Below the pieces are notes generated by a model that searched no databases, was not told the DNA's origin, and saw nothing but the letters and a program-made list of their open reading frames with translations. Positions 25,101 through 32,129 of a DNA stretch of 34,533 nt are shown one piece after another (within the stretch, counting starts at the first letter, position 1; every line of letters starts with the position of its first letter). The DNA comes from Breoghania sp037026715 (GTDB taxonomy: Bacteria; Pseudomonadota; Alphaproteobacteria; Rhizobiales; Stappiaceae), in assembly GCF_037026715.1 (NCBI RefSeq), contig NZ_JBANCG010000017.1:1-34533 (forward strand), given 5' to 3'. The position numbers and the translations under genes were made by a program.

Positions 25101-25542
25101 GCGTCTTATCGAGCCGCGGGCCCGGCATGACGGCCATCAGAAGACCTTCCCCCAGCGCCTGAAGATCATCCAGCATCAGGTGGCATTCACCCTTAGGCGC
25201 GCGCCGTTTGCCTAGTGTCAGCAATTCGCACAGATGCCCATAGGCGCGGCGGTCTTCCGGCCACACGAGAATATCCGGCGTGCCGTCGGAAAAGACCAGC
25301 CGGCACCCCGGGGCATAGGCGATGTTCGCCTCCTTGGCCGCCATATGCGCGCGCACCACGCCGGCCAACGAATTGCGGTCGGTCAGGGCGATGCCGGCAA
25401 GGCCGAGGCGTGCGGCCTCGTTGACCAGTTCCTCCGGATGCGAGGCGCCGCGCAGGAAGGAGAAATTGCTGCTGACCGCAAGCTCGCAATAGCCGGGCTC
25501 CGGGTGCAACGGTTGTGTCCGTGGGGGCGTGGCCGGGCTCAT
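22147..25542 (-). CDS. dnaE2: Error-prone DNA polymerase DnaE2 (ImuC)
   Basis: 1131 residues, a C-family polymerase. N-terminal PHP domain (CELAVSSNFSFLRGASHPEEL), palm aspartates in PPDIDVDFEHERR near residues 390-400, then FQIESRAQM, and an OB-fold near the C-terminus (VQVGGLVLVRQRPGSAKGVIFSTIEDESG). It performs the DNA synthesis of damage-induced translesion mutagenesis with ImuA and ImuB. Its ATG overlaps the imuB stop (ATGA), so the three genes form one transcript under the LexA box at 27883. It lacks the extended C-terminal replicase-interaction region of the housekeeping DnaE1. Full length. Confidence 0.96.
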   Translation of the reverse strand: MSPATPPRTQPLHPEPGYCELAVSSNFSFLRGASHPEELVNEAARLGLAGIALTDRNSLAGVVRAHMAAKEANIAYAPGCRLVFSDGTPDILVWPEDRRAYGHLCELLTLGKRRAPKGECHLMLDDLQALGEGLLMAVMPGPRLDKTLTYCLITLRGAFPDHLHLALMRQHGSSDRRRMARISEISEETDIPLVAVGDVLYHHPDRRPLQDVMTCIREHARLTDIGRRLLPNAERHLHPPAEMFRLFAGYEKAVLRTGSLFGRIRFSLDELRHQYPEDPVFEELGGKPLPSQEALERLVAIGLEQRYPEGAPQKVLAAIEHETKLIARLAYAPYFLTVYDIVRFARSKGILCQGRGSAANSAVCYCLGITEVNPEKVDLLFERFISEERQEPPDIDVDFEHERREEVIQYIYSKYGRERAGLAATVISYRARSAIRDVGKVFGLSEDAITALSGTRWGSSSREIGLADIQRAGFNPKDKYLRQMLDLAHQLVGFPRHLSQHVGGFLITRDRLSSLIPIENAAMEDRTVVEWDKDDLNALNMLKIDVLALGMLTCLRRALGLLETHYGRAETLASLPEGDEPTYDMICRADTIGVFQIESRAQMTMLPRLRPRNYYDLVIEVAIVRPGPIQGNMVHPYLRRRQGLEPVTYPKEELRQVLGKTLGVPLFQEQAMNIAIVAAHFEPGEADRLRRAMATFRRVGTIGTFRDKMVEGMVANGYEREFAEHCFQQIEGFGEYGFPESHAASFALLVYVSCWVKCHYPDVFCAALLNSQPMGFYAPAQIVRDAREHGVEVRPVDINYSCWETTLEPDAQPGDIAPQHRGMTGTMKNTHAVRLGLNRVKGIREADAETLLQHRKQGYDSVRDLWLRANLSRSTVERLAEADCFRSIGLDRRAALWAAKALDPMSGLDRLPLFASPDATGLHKEPDVNLPPMPLGEHVIIDYRSMSLSLKAHPVSFIRNRLAAARYRRNVDLQQMGSGRNVQVGGLVLVRQRPGSAKGVIFSTIEDESGVANIIVWPKVFEKYRTVVLGSRCIGVRGKLQNEMGVIHVVAAHLEDLTPWLAALSTDANDIMPLANADEVRRPVTEKKLEPRATSRLARLLRSAPETRQDLERVTFTETARRALPGGRNFH

Positions 25543-27152
25543 GGAAAGAGCCCGTGCATGTACCAGCGCGGGGCGTCTGTCTCGCGCTCGTAAAGACCAT
25601 GGCGAAACAGCCAGAAGCGGTGCCCGGCCATGTCTTCGACCTGGAAATAGTCACGGCTGTAGGCGCCACGCCCATCCCGCCACCATTCGCAGGCGATACG
25701 TTCGGGACCTTCCGAGTGGCGCGTTTCATAAAGGGCCTTGCGCCAGCGGAAACGGATGGGCGGGCCGTCCGGCACGGGCGCGATGGCTTCCACCGGTTCG
25801 GGCTGCCGGAGCAGCAGCAGAGGGCGTGTCAGTCCATGTGCCGTCTCTTCGCTCATCAACACGCTTGCCGGCATTGTGCCGCGCAGGGAGCTGCCTGTGC
25901 GACTGGAAGCCTGGAGCACGGGAAGCAGATCGAAACTGCGTTCGGGGATGTGCGTGTCGGCGAAGCCGAACTGCCGGATGCGGTCTGTGCCGAGCCGGGC
26001 GCCGAGCCGGTCGATCAGAACGCGCTGCTCGTCCTCGTGGTTGCGCGGTGCGTCGAAACTCGCCTGAGCCTCGTCGAAAGCCTCCGCGTGCAGGATGTCG
26101 AGACGCAGGACATCGAACCCGAACCCGGCGTCCAGATCGTCATGGAGCGCGGCGAGGCGTTCGCGGAAGAGGGCGGAAATCCTCTTCGGAGCGCGCACGG
26201 GAGCGGAGGCGTTGACGGCGAGCCGGAAGACCTGACCATCGACGCGAAACAGCTTGATCTCGCATCGGCGCACGCCAAGTCCGCGCCGCTGCAGGAGGGG
26301 CAGCATGCTGGTGGCCAACCGGTCGATCGTGCCCAGAATGTCGTCCTCATGGACGATCGGTTCCGAAAAACGTTTTTCCGAGGTCAACTCGGCCACCGGC
26401 ATCAACGGCGAAAGAACCTCGTCGTCGTCTCCCATGGCGCGGTCGAACAGGCGCAGAAGATCCTGGCCGAAACGCCGGGCAAGCGGCGCACGCGGCACGT
26501 CGATGAGGCAGCCGACGGTCTTGAAGCCGAGCTGCGCCAGATCACTCACGAGCCCCTCATTGAGACGCAGTGCGGCAAGCGGCAGATCGCGCAGAGCTTC
26601 GCGCTGACGGCCCGGCGCAATGATCGCGAAACGTCCGTACCGTGCCATGGCCCAGGCGGCTCCCGGCGTATCGGCAATGGCCGCGCGTGCGGAAAAGCCC
26701 TGCGCCTTCAGGCGGTGTTCCAGATCCGCAATCAGGGGCGCCTCTCCGCCGAACAGATGCGTGCAGCCGCTGATATCGAGAAACAGGCCATCCGTGCCGC
26801 ACAAAGCCACAAGGGGGGTGTAGCGCCCGCACCATTCGCAGATCGATGCCAGCAGGGCCTTCATCTCCTCCGGCCGGTTCTGGGTGCATTCCAGATCGGG
26901 AACAAGGGCGCGGGCATCGCTTAGAGTCTGGTCGATCTTGATGCCGTGGGAAGTCGCATGGCTGTCGCATGCCACGATGCGGACCGTATTCTTCACCGTA
27001 TCGACCACCGCGATGGGCGGCGCCTCAGGACGCGGCTTCAAACGCCACGACTTGCCCCATTTGCGCCGCGCCACCTGGTCGCTCGGCAGATGGGTAAAGG
27101 CGAGGGCCAGAATTCTCTGCGCTACGGGTTTCCGAACGGATTTCCGGGGCAT
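25539..27152 (-). CDS. imuB: ImuB, inactive Y-family polymerase-like mutasome protein
   Basis: About 537 residues. Start set at the ATG at 27152 (MPRKSVRKPVAQRILALAF); the open frame runs further upstream, but that part is shadow of imuA. The Y-family fold is visible, but the catalytic acidic residues are absent: the DxDxFxASVE motif is replaced by LALAFTHLPSDQ, and the SxDE motif by GTDGLFLDISG. This is the known state of ImuB, a hub that bridges the beta clamp, ImuA and DnaE2 rather than a polymerase. Overlaps the end of imuA by 128 bases and dnaE2 by four. Confidence 0.93.
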   Translation of the reverse strand: MPRKSVRKPVAQRILALAFTHLPSDQVARRKWGKSWRLKPRPEAPPIAVVDTVKNTVRIVACDSHATSHGIKIDQTLSDARALVPDLECTQNRPEEMKALLASICEWCGRYTPLVALCGTDGLFLDISGCTHLFGGEAPLIADLEHRLKAQGFSARAAIADTPGAAWAMARYGRFAIIAPGRQREALRDLPLAALRLNEGLVSDLAQLGFKTVGCLIDVPRAPLARRFGQDLLRLFDRAMGDDDEVLSPLMPVAELTSEKRFSEPIVHEDDILGTIDRLATSMLPLLQRRGLGVRRCEIKLFRVDGQVFRLAVNASAPVRAPKRISALFRERLAALHDDLDAGFGFDVLRLDILHAEAFDEAQASFDAPRNHEDEQRVLIDRLGARLGTDRIRQFGFADTHIPERSFDLLPVLQASSRTGSSLRGTMPASVLMSEETAHGLTRPLLLLRQPEPVEAIAPVPDGPPIRFRWRKALYETRHSEGPERIACEWWRDGRGAYSRDYFQVEDMAGHRFWLFRHGLYERETDAPRWYMHGLFP

Positions 27153-27840
27153 GTTCAAAGACCTTGCACTCACTGTTCCATGCGAGCGACCATTCCCCCG
27201 TCCGGCCCTCGCGGTTCTTTTCAAGCGTGACGCGCCAGCGTGGCGCGGGTGGTGTCCAGAGTGCTCCCGGCGGCGCGGACGATTCCGCCCGCACGTGCCA
27301 CCGGGTGACGGCCGCACTGGCCTGCGCCTCGGCGCTTTGGCGCAGCACGCAGGCAAAGCCGCCATTCTCCTGGGCGCGCAGCATCAGTCGCCGCGTCGCG
27401 GTCAGGTCGAGCCGGGCCGGATTGCCCCTGATTTGCAGAACGACGGCTGCCAGCCCTCGGCATTTCACGGCTTCGTCCGCGGCCCAGAGGGCGGTTGCAA
27501 GGTCATGGGGCAGGACATGAACCAGACGCGCGGGATCAAACCCGATCTGGGCGAGCCCCTGCGGGAACAGCGTACCTGCGTCGAACGAGGTGGCCGGATC
27601 CACAACCCACACGACCCGACCGGAAGAAGCGTGCAGCCGTTCGATCAGTCCAATCAGGAAACCCGAGGCTGCGGCTATCTCGCGGGCGTGGTCGCAGCGC
27701 ACCTCATGCAGGGCGCCACGAACAAGCCCGCCGCCAAGCAGGCGGTCGACCACCTCCGCTCCCAGCGGCGCCCGGCCGGAAACAGGCGCATGCGCCCTCA
27801 CGATTCCGCTCAGATCGGCAATCCTGCGCTGACTTGACAT
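27025..27840 (-). CDS. imuA: ImuA, mutasome accessory protein
   Basis: About 271 residues from the ATG at 27840 (MSSQRRIADL). An upstream in-frame ATG at 27909 would place the LexA box inside the gene and is rejected. The protein has the degenerate RecA-like core typical of ImuA: GLVRGALHEVRCDHAREIAAASGF in place of a Walker A segment, then GRVVWVVDPA and LDLTATRRLMLRAQENGGFACVLRQ. In Caulobacter and mycobacterial systems it is needed with ImuB and DnaE2 for UV-induced mutagenesis and interacts with RecA. First gene of the cassette. Confidence 0.9.
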   Translation of the reverse strand: MSSQRRIADLSGIVRAHAPVSGRAPLGAEVVDRLLGGGLVRGALHEVRCDHAREIAAASGFLIGLIERLHASSGRVVWVVDPATSFDAGTLFPQGLAQIGFDPARLVHVLPHDLATALWAADEAVKCRGLAAVVLQIRGNPARLDLTATRRLMLRAQENGGFACVLRQSAEAQASAAVTRWHVRAESSAPPGALWTPPAPRWRVTLEKNREGRTGEWSLAWNSECKVFEHAPEIRSETRSAENSGPRLYPSAERPGGAAQMGQVVAFEAAS

Positions 27841-27882
27841 GACGTTTGTCCGCTTCGCCCGACCATGCTGGGCGCACTCTAT

Positions 27883-27897
27883 GTTCCTGTTTTGTTC
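27883..27897. promoter_or_regulatory. LexA (SOS) box upstream of imuA
   Basis: GTTC-N7-GTTC (spacer CTGTTTT), the alphaproteobacterial LexA consensus, centred about 50 bases before the imuA start. It places the imuA-imuB-dnaE2 cassette under the SOS response. Confidence 0.9.
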
Positions 27898-28290
27898 TAT
27901 TAAGCTCAAAGCCGCGCAGTCGAGTCAAGTGGAAGAACTCGGGAGGAAGACGGGAAATCCGGGGATTTCTAGCGGGGGAACGAGCCAGCGTGCAATCGTC
28001 CGGCCAAGGCTCGCAGCAATGCGCACGGGACATTCGTGAAAGTGCGTGTGCGGACATGAAAGCGCGTTTGGCCCGAGCCAGGAACGGGAGATTCAAGCCT
28101 GGATCACAAGCCAGCAACTATCGGACAAGACCCGTCCGTCAAACGGTCGCCTTCGAAAATTTCAGGAGAGGAAAAAGGAGAAGTGGCTCCCCGGGCCGGA
28201 GGCAAAAAACGTCGGTAGGCGATTGTTTGCACTTCACTTTATAATTCTTGCTTCTGGACGATACCAACAAAAATACCAACAGCTTGCGGA
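27898..28290. other. Chromosome-prophage junction region
   Basis: About 390 bases without a convincing gene between the imuA promoter and the first prophage gene. The left attachment site should lie here but cannot be placed without the right end. The part closest to the prophage holds ATACCAACA at 28261-28269 and again at 28273-28281. No tRNA gene or integrase was found. A 110-codon plus-strand frame (28046-28378) crosses into the AlpA-like gene antisense and looks spurious. Confidence 0.45.
28261..28281. repeat. Direct repeat ATACCAACA x2 at the prophage edge
   Basis: Two perfect nine-base copies with a 12-base period (28261-28269 and 28273-28281), just past the end of the first prophage gene. 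Close tandem repeats of this kind often are arm-type integrase or excisionase sites beside an attachment site; that role is inferred. Confidence 0.45.
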
Positions 28291-28518
28291 TCATGCATCT
28301 TCCAAGGACGCTTCGAACCTCCGGATCTCATCAATGAGAATCACCGTCTTGGCCCCGATCTTTTTGAAGTGCACCTGACCTTGTTTGCGAAGGTCATAGG
28401 CGTGTTTGCGCGAGAACCCAAACATTGCAGAAAACTCGGCAACCGAATAGGCCCGGCGCTCCGGGCCTCTGACGTTCGCGAGCGTCGTCTCTGGGTTTTC
28501 GGTCTGTTGGTCACGCAT
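28291..28518 (-). CDS. Excisionase/AlpA-like helix-turn-helix protein
   Basis: 75 residues. The core AYSVAEFSAMFGFSRKHAYDLRKQGQVHFKKIGAKTVILIDEIRRF is a MerR/excisionase-type winged helix: helix-turn-helix, then a wing (KKIGAKTVI). Proteins of this group direct prophage excision or control integrase genes. It is the last gene of the leftward operon, where a phage usually has xis and int, yet no integrase follows. A 20-codon frame (28511-28573) ends over its start codon (ATGCGTGA) and may couple translation. The role as excisionase is probable from size and place, not proved. Confidence 0.72.
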   Translation of the reverse strand: MRDQQTENPETTLANVRGPERRAYSVAEFSAMFGFSRKHAYDLRKQGQVHFKKIGAKTVILIDEIRRFEASLEDA

Positions 28519-28573
28519 GTCTCGATTCCCGTACAGTCTGCATCAACTCGTCGGCGTCAAAGCCCGACGCCAT
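28511..28573 (-). CDS. Possible 20-residue leader peptide of the AlpA-like gene
   Basis: An ATG frame of 20 codons (MASGFDADELMQ...) whose stop overlaps the next start by eight bases. Weak ribosome site; might be translated as a coupling peptide or may be chance. Confidence 0.25.
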   Translation of the reverse strand: MASGFDADELMQTVRESRHA

Positions 28574-28601
28574 ATCCTTGGCTAAAACTGATTCGGCCCG
28601 G

Positions 28602-29003
28602 TCACCGCCGGTAATAGCCGCCCGAATAGCGCTTCCAGTCTCGCGCCGCCCCGCGCCTGACCATCTCAGCCGCTATATCGTGGCCACCGACGAAGCACTG
28701 CGCTACGACACGCCCATAACTCTCAGCTCTGGACCTGCCGTCACAAGGCGTGCCGGAACCAACGACGACGCAACGGATCTGACGCCCGGCGATCATCGTT
28801 CGGATCACCTGTGTCGCCTTCTTGCCCTTGCGGGTGTCGCGCTCTGGTGCATCGATCCCGCAGACCCGTATCCGCGTGGCGCCGATGTCGAAGGTGTCGC
28901 CGTCAACGATGTGTGTGACCCGTCCCCTGATATCAGCCGCATATGCCGAGCCGGGCAAAGCAAGGCCCATGAGGAGGAGGGCAACAAACGTCGGTCGTCT
29001 CAT
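28602..29003 (-). CDS. Exported thermonuclease-like (SNase) protein
   Basis: 133 residues. Start at 29003 gives a signal peptide (MRRPTFVALLLMGLALPGSAYA). The mature part has staphylococcal nuclease features: THIVDGDTFDIG, RIRVCGIDAPE, and YGRVVAQC, with the expected calcium-binding aspartates and arginines. An exported nuclease inside a phage recombination operon is odd, because such proteins act outside the cytoplasm. It may be a cargo gene or degrade DNA in the periplasm. Its C-terminus is basic and aromatic (RDWKRYSGGYYRR), as in many phage-borne copies. Confidence 0.82.
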   Translation of the reverse strand: MRRPTFVALLLMGLALPGSAYAADIRGRVTHIVDGDTFDIGATRIRVCGIDAPERDTRKGKKATQVIRTMIAGRQIRCVVVGSGTPCDGRSRAESYGRVVAQCFVGGHDIAAEMVRRGAARDWKRYSGGYYRR

Positions 29004-29069
29004 TTCTCTGCCTTTCGCGTGTGGTAAGACGAGGTTTCTACAGGTCGTTTCTCGTCCCTGCATGCACGT

Positions 29070-29444
29070 TCATCGTCTCACCAGCTCGCCGTTCATCTTC
29101 CGCTTCCAGCCGGACGCCCGGCTGCCCGGAATCGCCGGGCCCTTGCGCGCCTTTATGCCGTGGTGCTTGTCCTGCTGGCGGACGGTCTTTGCCGCCAGCG
29201 GAATGTCGTGCTTGGCCGTCTTGAAGCGGTGGCAGGCCGGGCAGACGGCGGCGCAATTGGCGAGGCTGTTGTCCTTGCTGTTGGCATCGAGATCGATGTG
29301 ATCGAACTCGACACCATAGGCGAGGTCACGGCCGCAGCGCTGACCGGCCGGCAGTCCGTACCATGTGCCGACCGCTTCGCACTTGCCCCCGGAGCGCCGC
29401 AGCGCCTCGCGCTTGGTCGCCTTGGTGAACTCCCGCCGGCTCAT
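29070..29444 (-). CDS. HNH endonuclease
   Basis: 124 residues from the ATG at 29444; the longer open frame upstream is a shadow of the overlapping gene. The HNH motif reads EFDHIDLDANSKDNSLANCAAVCPACHRFKT: D48-H49, the asparagines of the middle, and C68-x2-C71-H72, with further cysteines C22 and C37 possibly binding zinc. A small phage HNH protein of this type may nick or cut DNA in replication or recombination. The start overlaps the end of the upstream gene by four bases. Basic C-terminal tail. Confidence 0.85.
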   Translation of the reverse strand: MSRREFTKATKREALRRSGGKCEAVGTWYGLPAGQRCGRDLAYGVEFDHIDLDANSKDNSLANCAAVCPACHRFKTAKHDIPLAAKTVRQQDKHHGIKARKGPAIPGSRASGWKRKMNGELVRR

Positions 29445-29953
29445 GCCGCCATTCCCGCGTTGCGCTTGAGCGTGGCGGCATCGGTGCCGATGAGCTGTGC
29501 GATCTTGTCTAGAACCGCGTCCTTGCTCTCCTGGAACGGTTTCTGGCCCATGGTGCGGGTGCTCTGGCTCTGCGGTGTGAAAGCCTTCACGACGTTCTCT
29601 CGGGCGACCACGACCGCGAAATCGTCCATGGGGCGGATGAAAGCGGCGAGCCGAAGGGCTTCGGCCTTCGAGGCGCAGACGATGGACCGCTCGTCGGCAT
29701 AGCCGCACATTATGAGCGCCCATTTGCGCAGGTGTTCCGGCGTCGGGAACTTGTCGGCCCATTCTTCGGGGAGGTTCTGCCATGCCTCCCGAATGCACGC
29801 GAAATAGTGCTTGTGGCTCTTGGCGCTGCGTTCCTCGATCTCCTCCAGCCGGTAGACCTGCCCGATCACGAACACGTCGTCCGCGCGCTTGCGGAATGGG
29901 GTGAGGGGGACCATCGCGTCCCCGTCCCAATGGAAAGGTATCGGTGCTGTCAT
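29441..29953 (-). CDS. Phage protein of unknown function
   Basis: 170 residues, no recognised catalytic motif. Conserved-looking core SHKHYFACIREAWQNLPEEWADKFPTPEHLRKWALI followed by DERSIVCASKAEALRLAAFI and a lysine- and glutamine-rich tail (STRTMGQKPFQESKDAVLDKI). From memory, similar proteins occur in prophages of Rhizobiales beside YqaJ and ERF genes, so a part in recombination or replication is plausible. Starts four bases inside the end of the small gene before it and ends four bases inside the HNH gene: a tightly coupled operon member. Confidence 0.75.
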   Translation of the reverse strand: MTAPIPFHWDGDAMVPLTPFRKRADDVFVIGQVYRLEEIEERSAKSHKHYFACIREAWQNLPEEWADKFPTPEHLRKWALIMCGYADERSIVCASKAEALRLAAFIRPMDDFAVVVARENVVKAFTPQSQSTRTMGQKPFQESKDAVLDKIAQLIGTDAATLKRNAGMAA

Positions 29954-30126
29954 GTTCTGACCTTCCAGTTCAGGCCCAGGTCATGGGCGCGGCGACGAAA
30001 GGCACGCTCCCAACCGGTCCAGAATGAGGGAGGCTGCGTGTCGCGAAGGGCTGCAACGATCCGGTAGACGGTCGCCAGCTCGTCGCGGGTCTTCGCGTTG
30101 CACAACCATGTGTAGGGGATGCTCAC
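29950..30126 (-). CDS. Small phage protein of unknown function (GTG start)
   Basis: 58 residues, opening SIPYTWLCNAKTRDELATV and ending GLNWKVRT. The GTG start overlaps the stop of the exonuclease gene (GTGA), and its own stop overlaps the next start (ATGA). These two exact junctions make it a real gene despite its size. Tryptophan- and arginine-rich; no family recognised. Confidence 0.75.
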   Translation of the reverse strand: MSIPYTWLCNAKTRDELATVYRIVAALRDTQPPSFWTGWERAFRRRAHDLGLNWKVRT

Positions 30127-30752
30127 GCGGCTTCAGGGTACTTCGCCTCAAGTGCCCGGATCTGTGCGTCGAGTTCTTCGAGGAAGCCCGACACGTCCTC
30201 TTCAATGGCTGCGATCGCATCGTCATCGCGCCCGAACCGTCTGAGGAAGATGCAGAGGTTCGCCGGCAAACGCGGATCGAAGCTGACGAAGTCGCACCAC
30301 GCCCGCCCGGTGCAGGCCATCTGCCAGAGCATCTGCTTTTGATATTTGCCCGGGATCTTCTCGGTGCGGAGCGTGTCGAGGTGCGTTGCCGTGTTGGGGC
30401 ACTTGATCTCGATAAGTCCGGTATCGCCCACGAGGCCGTCAGGCGAGGCGCCGGCATTCGCAATTGCGGGATGAAGGATGAAGCCGGTCTCCGCCACGCT
30501 GTTGCCGGTCAGGAGCGCATAGGTCGCGCGTGCCTTGGGCTCGGTATCGGTGCCCCACTGCATCGCGGAAGAGGAAAAGCTCTCCGCGACTTCGCCGGTC
30601 AGGCGCTCGGTGAGAAGCTGGGCCATGTAGTTTGCCCGGCTGGCGGCATATCCGCTCTTGGTCTTCGCGGTGAGGTCTGCGATCCGGGAGGCGGTGACCT
30701 TGCCGCACCGGGCGGCGAACCATTCTTCCGTGCGCTGTTCCATGTCAGCCAT
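30123..30752 (-). CDS. YqaJ-type phage exonuclease
   Basis: 209 residues from the ATG at 30752 (MADMEQRTEEWF), which overlaps the ERF gene end. It is a lambda-exonuclease-like, PD-(D/E)xK nuclease. Early E-WF---CGKVTAS helix, E71 region, then GASPDGLVGD with D105 and IEIKCPN with E115 and K117 as the catalytic set. It resects double-stranded DNA for single-strand annealing recombination with the ERF protein encoded just upstream. Fixed pair in many phages (like lambda Exo-Bet). Confidence 0.9.
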   Translation of the reverse strand: MADMEQRTEEWFAARCGKVTASRIADLTAKTKSGYAASRANYMAQLLTERLTGEVAESFSSSAMQWGTDTEPKARATYALLTGNSVAETGFILHPAIANAGASPDGLVGDTGLIEIKCPNTATHLDTLRTEKIPGKYQKQMLWQMACTGRAWCDFVSFDPRLPANLCIFLRRFGRDDDAIAAIEEDVSGFLEELDAQIRALEAKYPEAA

Positions 30753-31524
30753 TGGCCCGCGCCTTCTTCTTCTCAAGCAACTGAACTGCGTTCCTGAAAT
30801 CTCTGGGGTTGAGATCCGGGACGGCCTCGATCCCGTAGCAGGTGCAGAACTGCTCGATATCGGCGCCGGTTTCCGCGATCAGGTCGCGCACCTGCTGTGC
30901 CTGCGCGTCGGTAATGCGCCGGGGCTGGTCCGGCTCATTGCGGCCGGCGCTCTGCGCGTCATCATCGTAGGCGGCGGCAAGACCGAGAGCGGCTTTCAGC
31001 GTGTAGCGCTGGAGGTAGGTGACCGTTGAGCCGATGGCCTGAATGTCGTTCTTGTTGCCGGAGCGGTCATAGCCGGCGGACAGCGTGTTGCGCTCGCTGT
31101 AGCCGTCGCGGTGCGAGATGATGCAGGTGACGGATACGTTCCCGTTGGCCTGTTCGGTCTGGTAGCGATAGGAAAGCCCGTGCGCTGAGAGGACAGGGTT
31201 CACCTGTTCCGCGATCTGTGCCAGATCCTCGAACTTGTAGCTCGTGCGGGTGTAGGCGTTCTTGTTCTGGTAATCGACGGCCCTGTTCTTGACGATCGGG
31301 CCGATCTCGGACTTGGCTGCGGCCATGGCCTCGTCAAACGCCTTGCGCGCCTGATTGGCCTCCCAACGCTCTTGCAGGCCCATGAGCTTTTCCAGCATCG
31401 CGACATCGGCCCCGCGCTCCACGGCGTTGGTGAGCAACTGCATGGGGGTTACGGGGGCGGGCGGCTGAGGTGCCGGCGCCACGTCGTGGCTCGTCTCGAT
31501 GACCTCTATTGCCTGTGCTTGCAT
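30745..31524 (-). CDS. ERF-family single-strand annealing protein
   Basis: 259 residues. The ERF core appears as EANQARKAFDEAMAAAKSEIGPIVKNRAVDYQNK, YKFEDLAQIAEQVNPVLSAHGLSYRYQT and the end block AIGSTVTYLQRYTLKAALGLAA. ERF proteins anneal complementary strands and help circularise or recombine phage genomes. AGGAG stands eight bases before the ATG. The C-terminal 60 residues (RRITDAQAQQVRDLIAETGADIEQF) form a small helical domain often attached to phage annealing proteins. Partner of the downstream exonuclease. Confidence 0.93.
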   Translation of the reverse strand: MQAQAIEVIETSHDVAPAPQPPAPVTPMQLLTNAVERGADVAMLEKLMGLQERWEANQARKAFDEAMAAAKSEIGPIVKNRAVDYQNKNAYTRTSYKFEDLAQIAEQVNPVLSAHGLSYRYQTEQANGNVSVTCIISHRDGYSERNTLSAGYDRSGNKNDIQAIGSTVTYLQRYTLKAALGLAAAYDDDAQSAGRNEPDQPRRITDAQAQQVRDLIAETGADIEQFCTCYGIEAVPDLNPRDFRNAVQLLEKKKARANG

Positions 31525-31527
31525 CTC

Positions 31528-31764
31528 TTAAGCTCCTGAGATTTGTCGTTTGAGTTCGGCTTTGGCCGGCCATGAGAGGCTTTGCGCCCGCTTGCGCAGG
31601 GCCTCGGCGCCGGTCCGGTAGGTGGCGCCCTTGCGCCGCAGCCAGTCGGCGAGGGGATCACCGTTGCTGGCCGCGGAAAACACCTCGTCGGCCATGGCCT
31701 CGTATCGCTCGGCGGCATCGAAGAGAGAGGCCGCGCTTGAGCGGGCCTTAAGCGGCTTCGGCAT
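31528..31764 (-). CDS. Small phage protein of unknown function
   Basis: 78 residues, mostly helical, rich in alanine, lysine and arginine (AAERYEAMADEVFSAASNG). Overlaps the GapR-like gene by 17 bases and ends just before the ERF ribosome site. No family recognised. Confidence 0.65.
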   Translation of the reverse strand: MPKPLKARSSAASLFDAAERYEAMADEVFSAASNGDPLADWLRRKGATYRTGAEALRKRAQSLSWPAKAELKRQISGA

Positions 31765-32014
31765 CGCCCGTGTCCGGCAGCATGCCGAGCGCGTGCATGT
31801 AGAGGTCGAGGACGGCTTCGGCTTCCTCGCGCTCGTGCGGCTCCTTGCGACGCAGCCGGATGACCTCGCGCAGGATCTTGGTGTCGAAGCCCATGGCCTT
31901 GGCCTCGCTGTAGACGTCCTTGATATCGTCGGTCAGTGCCTTCTTCTCTTCTTCCAGCCGCTCGATCCGTTCCACGAACGCCTTGAGCTGGTCGCCTGCA
32001 ATTCCTGTCGTCAT
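31748..32014 (-). CDS. GapR-like DUF2312 DNA-binding protein
   Basis: 88 residues, the size of Caulobacter GapR. The sequence GDQLKAFVERIERLEEEKKALTDDIKDVYSEAKAMGFDTKILREVIRLRR is the family hallmark: a long N-terminal coiled coil, then a basic helical part. GapR binds AT-rich, overtwisted DNA as a clamp-forming multimer and aids replication in alphaproteobacteria. A phage-borne copy may remodel DNA during phage replication or compete with the host protein; that is inference. The C-terminal acidic tail (DTGDAEAA) goes beyond the usual conserved part. Confidence 0.88.
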   Translation of the reverse strand: MTTGIAGDQLKAFVERIERLEEEKKALTDDIKDVYSEAKAMGFDTKILREVIRLRRKEPHEREEAEAVLDLYMHALGMLPDTGDAEAA

Positions 32015-32129
32015 GTCGGGAGTGTCCTTTGCTGGAGGCTGTCGTCAGCCTGTCGAAACCCTCAGGCCGAGGGCTTTGAAGGGCGGACAGAAGTCCGGGC
32101 GTTGGCCGGAACGGTGGCGCGCGGGCGCG

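Noticed and set aside
25515..26924. 469-codon plus-strand frame opposite imuB
   Set aside because: imuB is supported by its operon overlaps and motifs; this frame matches nothing.
27841..27909. Longer imuA start at 27909
   Set aside because: It would place the LexA box inside the coding region; the ATG at 27840 fits the family start.
28046..28378. 110-codon plus-strand frame across the prophage edge
   Set aside because: Crosses antisense into the AlpA-like gene, no family resemblance, no ribosome site.
29445..29930. N-terminal extension of the HNH endonuclease frame
   Set aside because: Overlaps a better-supported gene in another frame; the ATG at 29444 has the four-base overlap typical of this operon.
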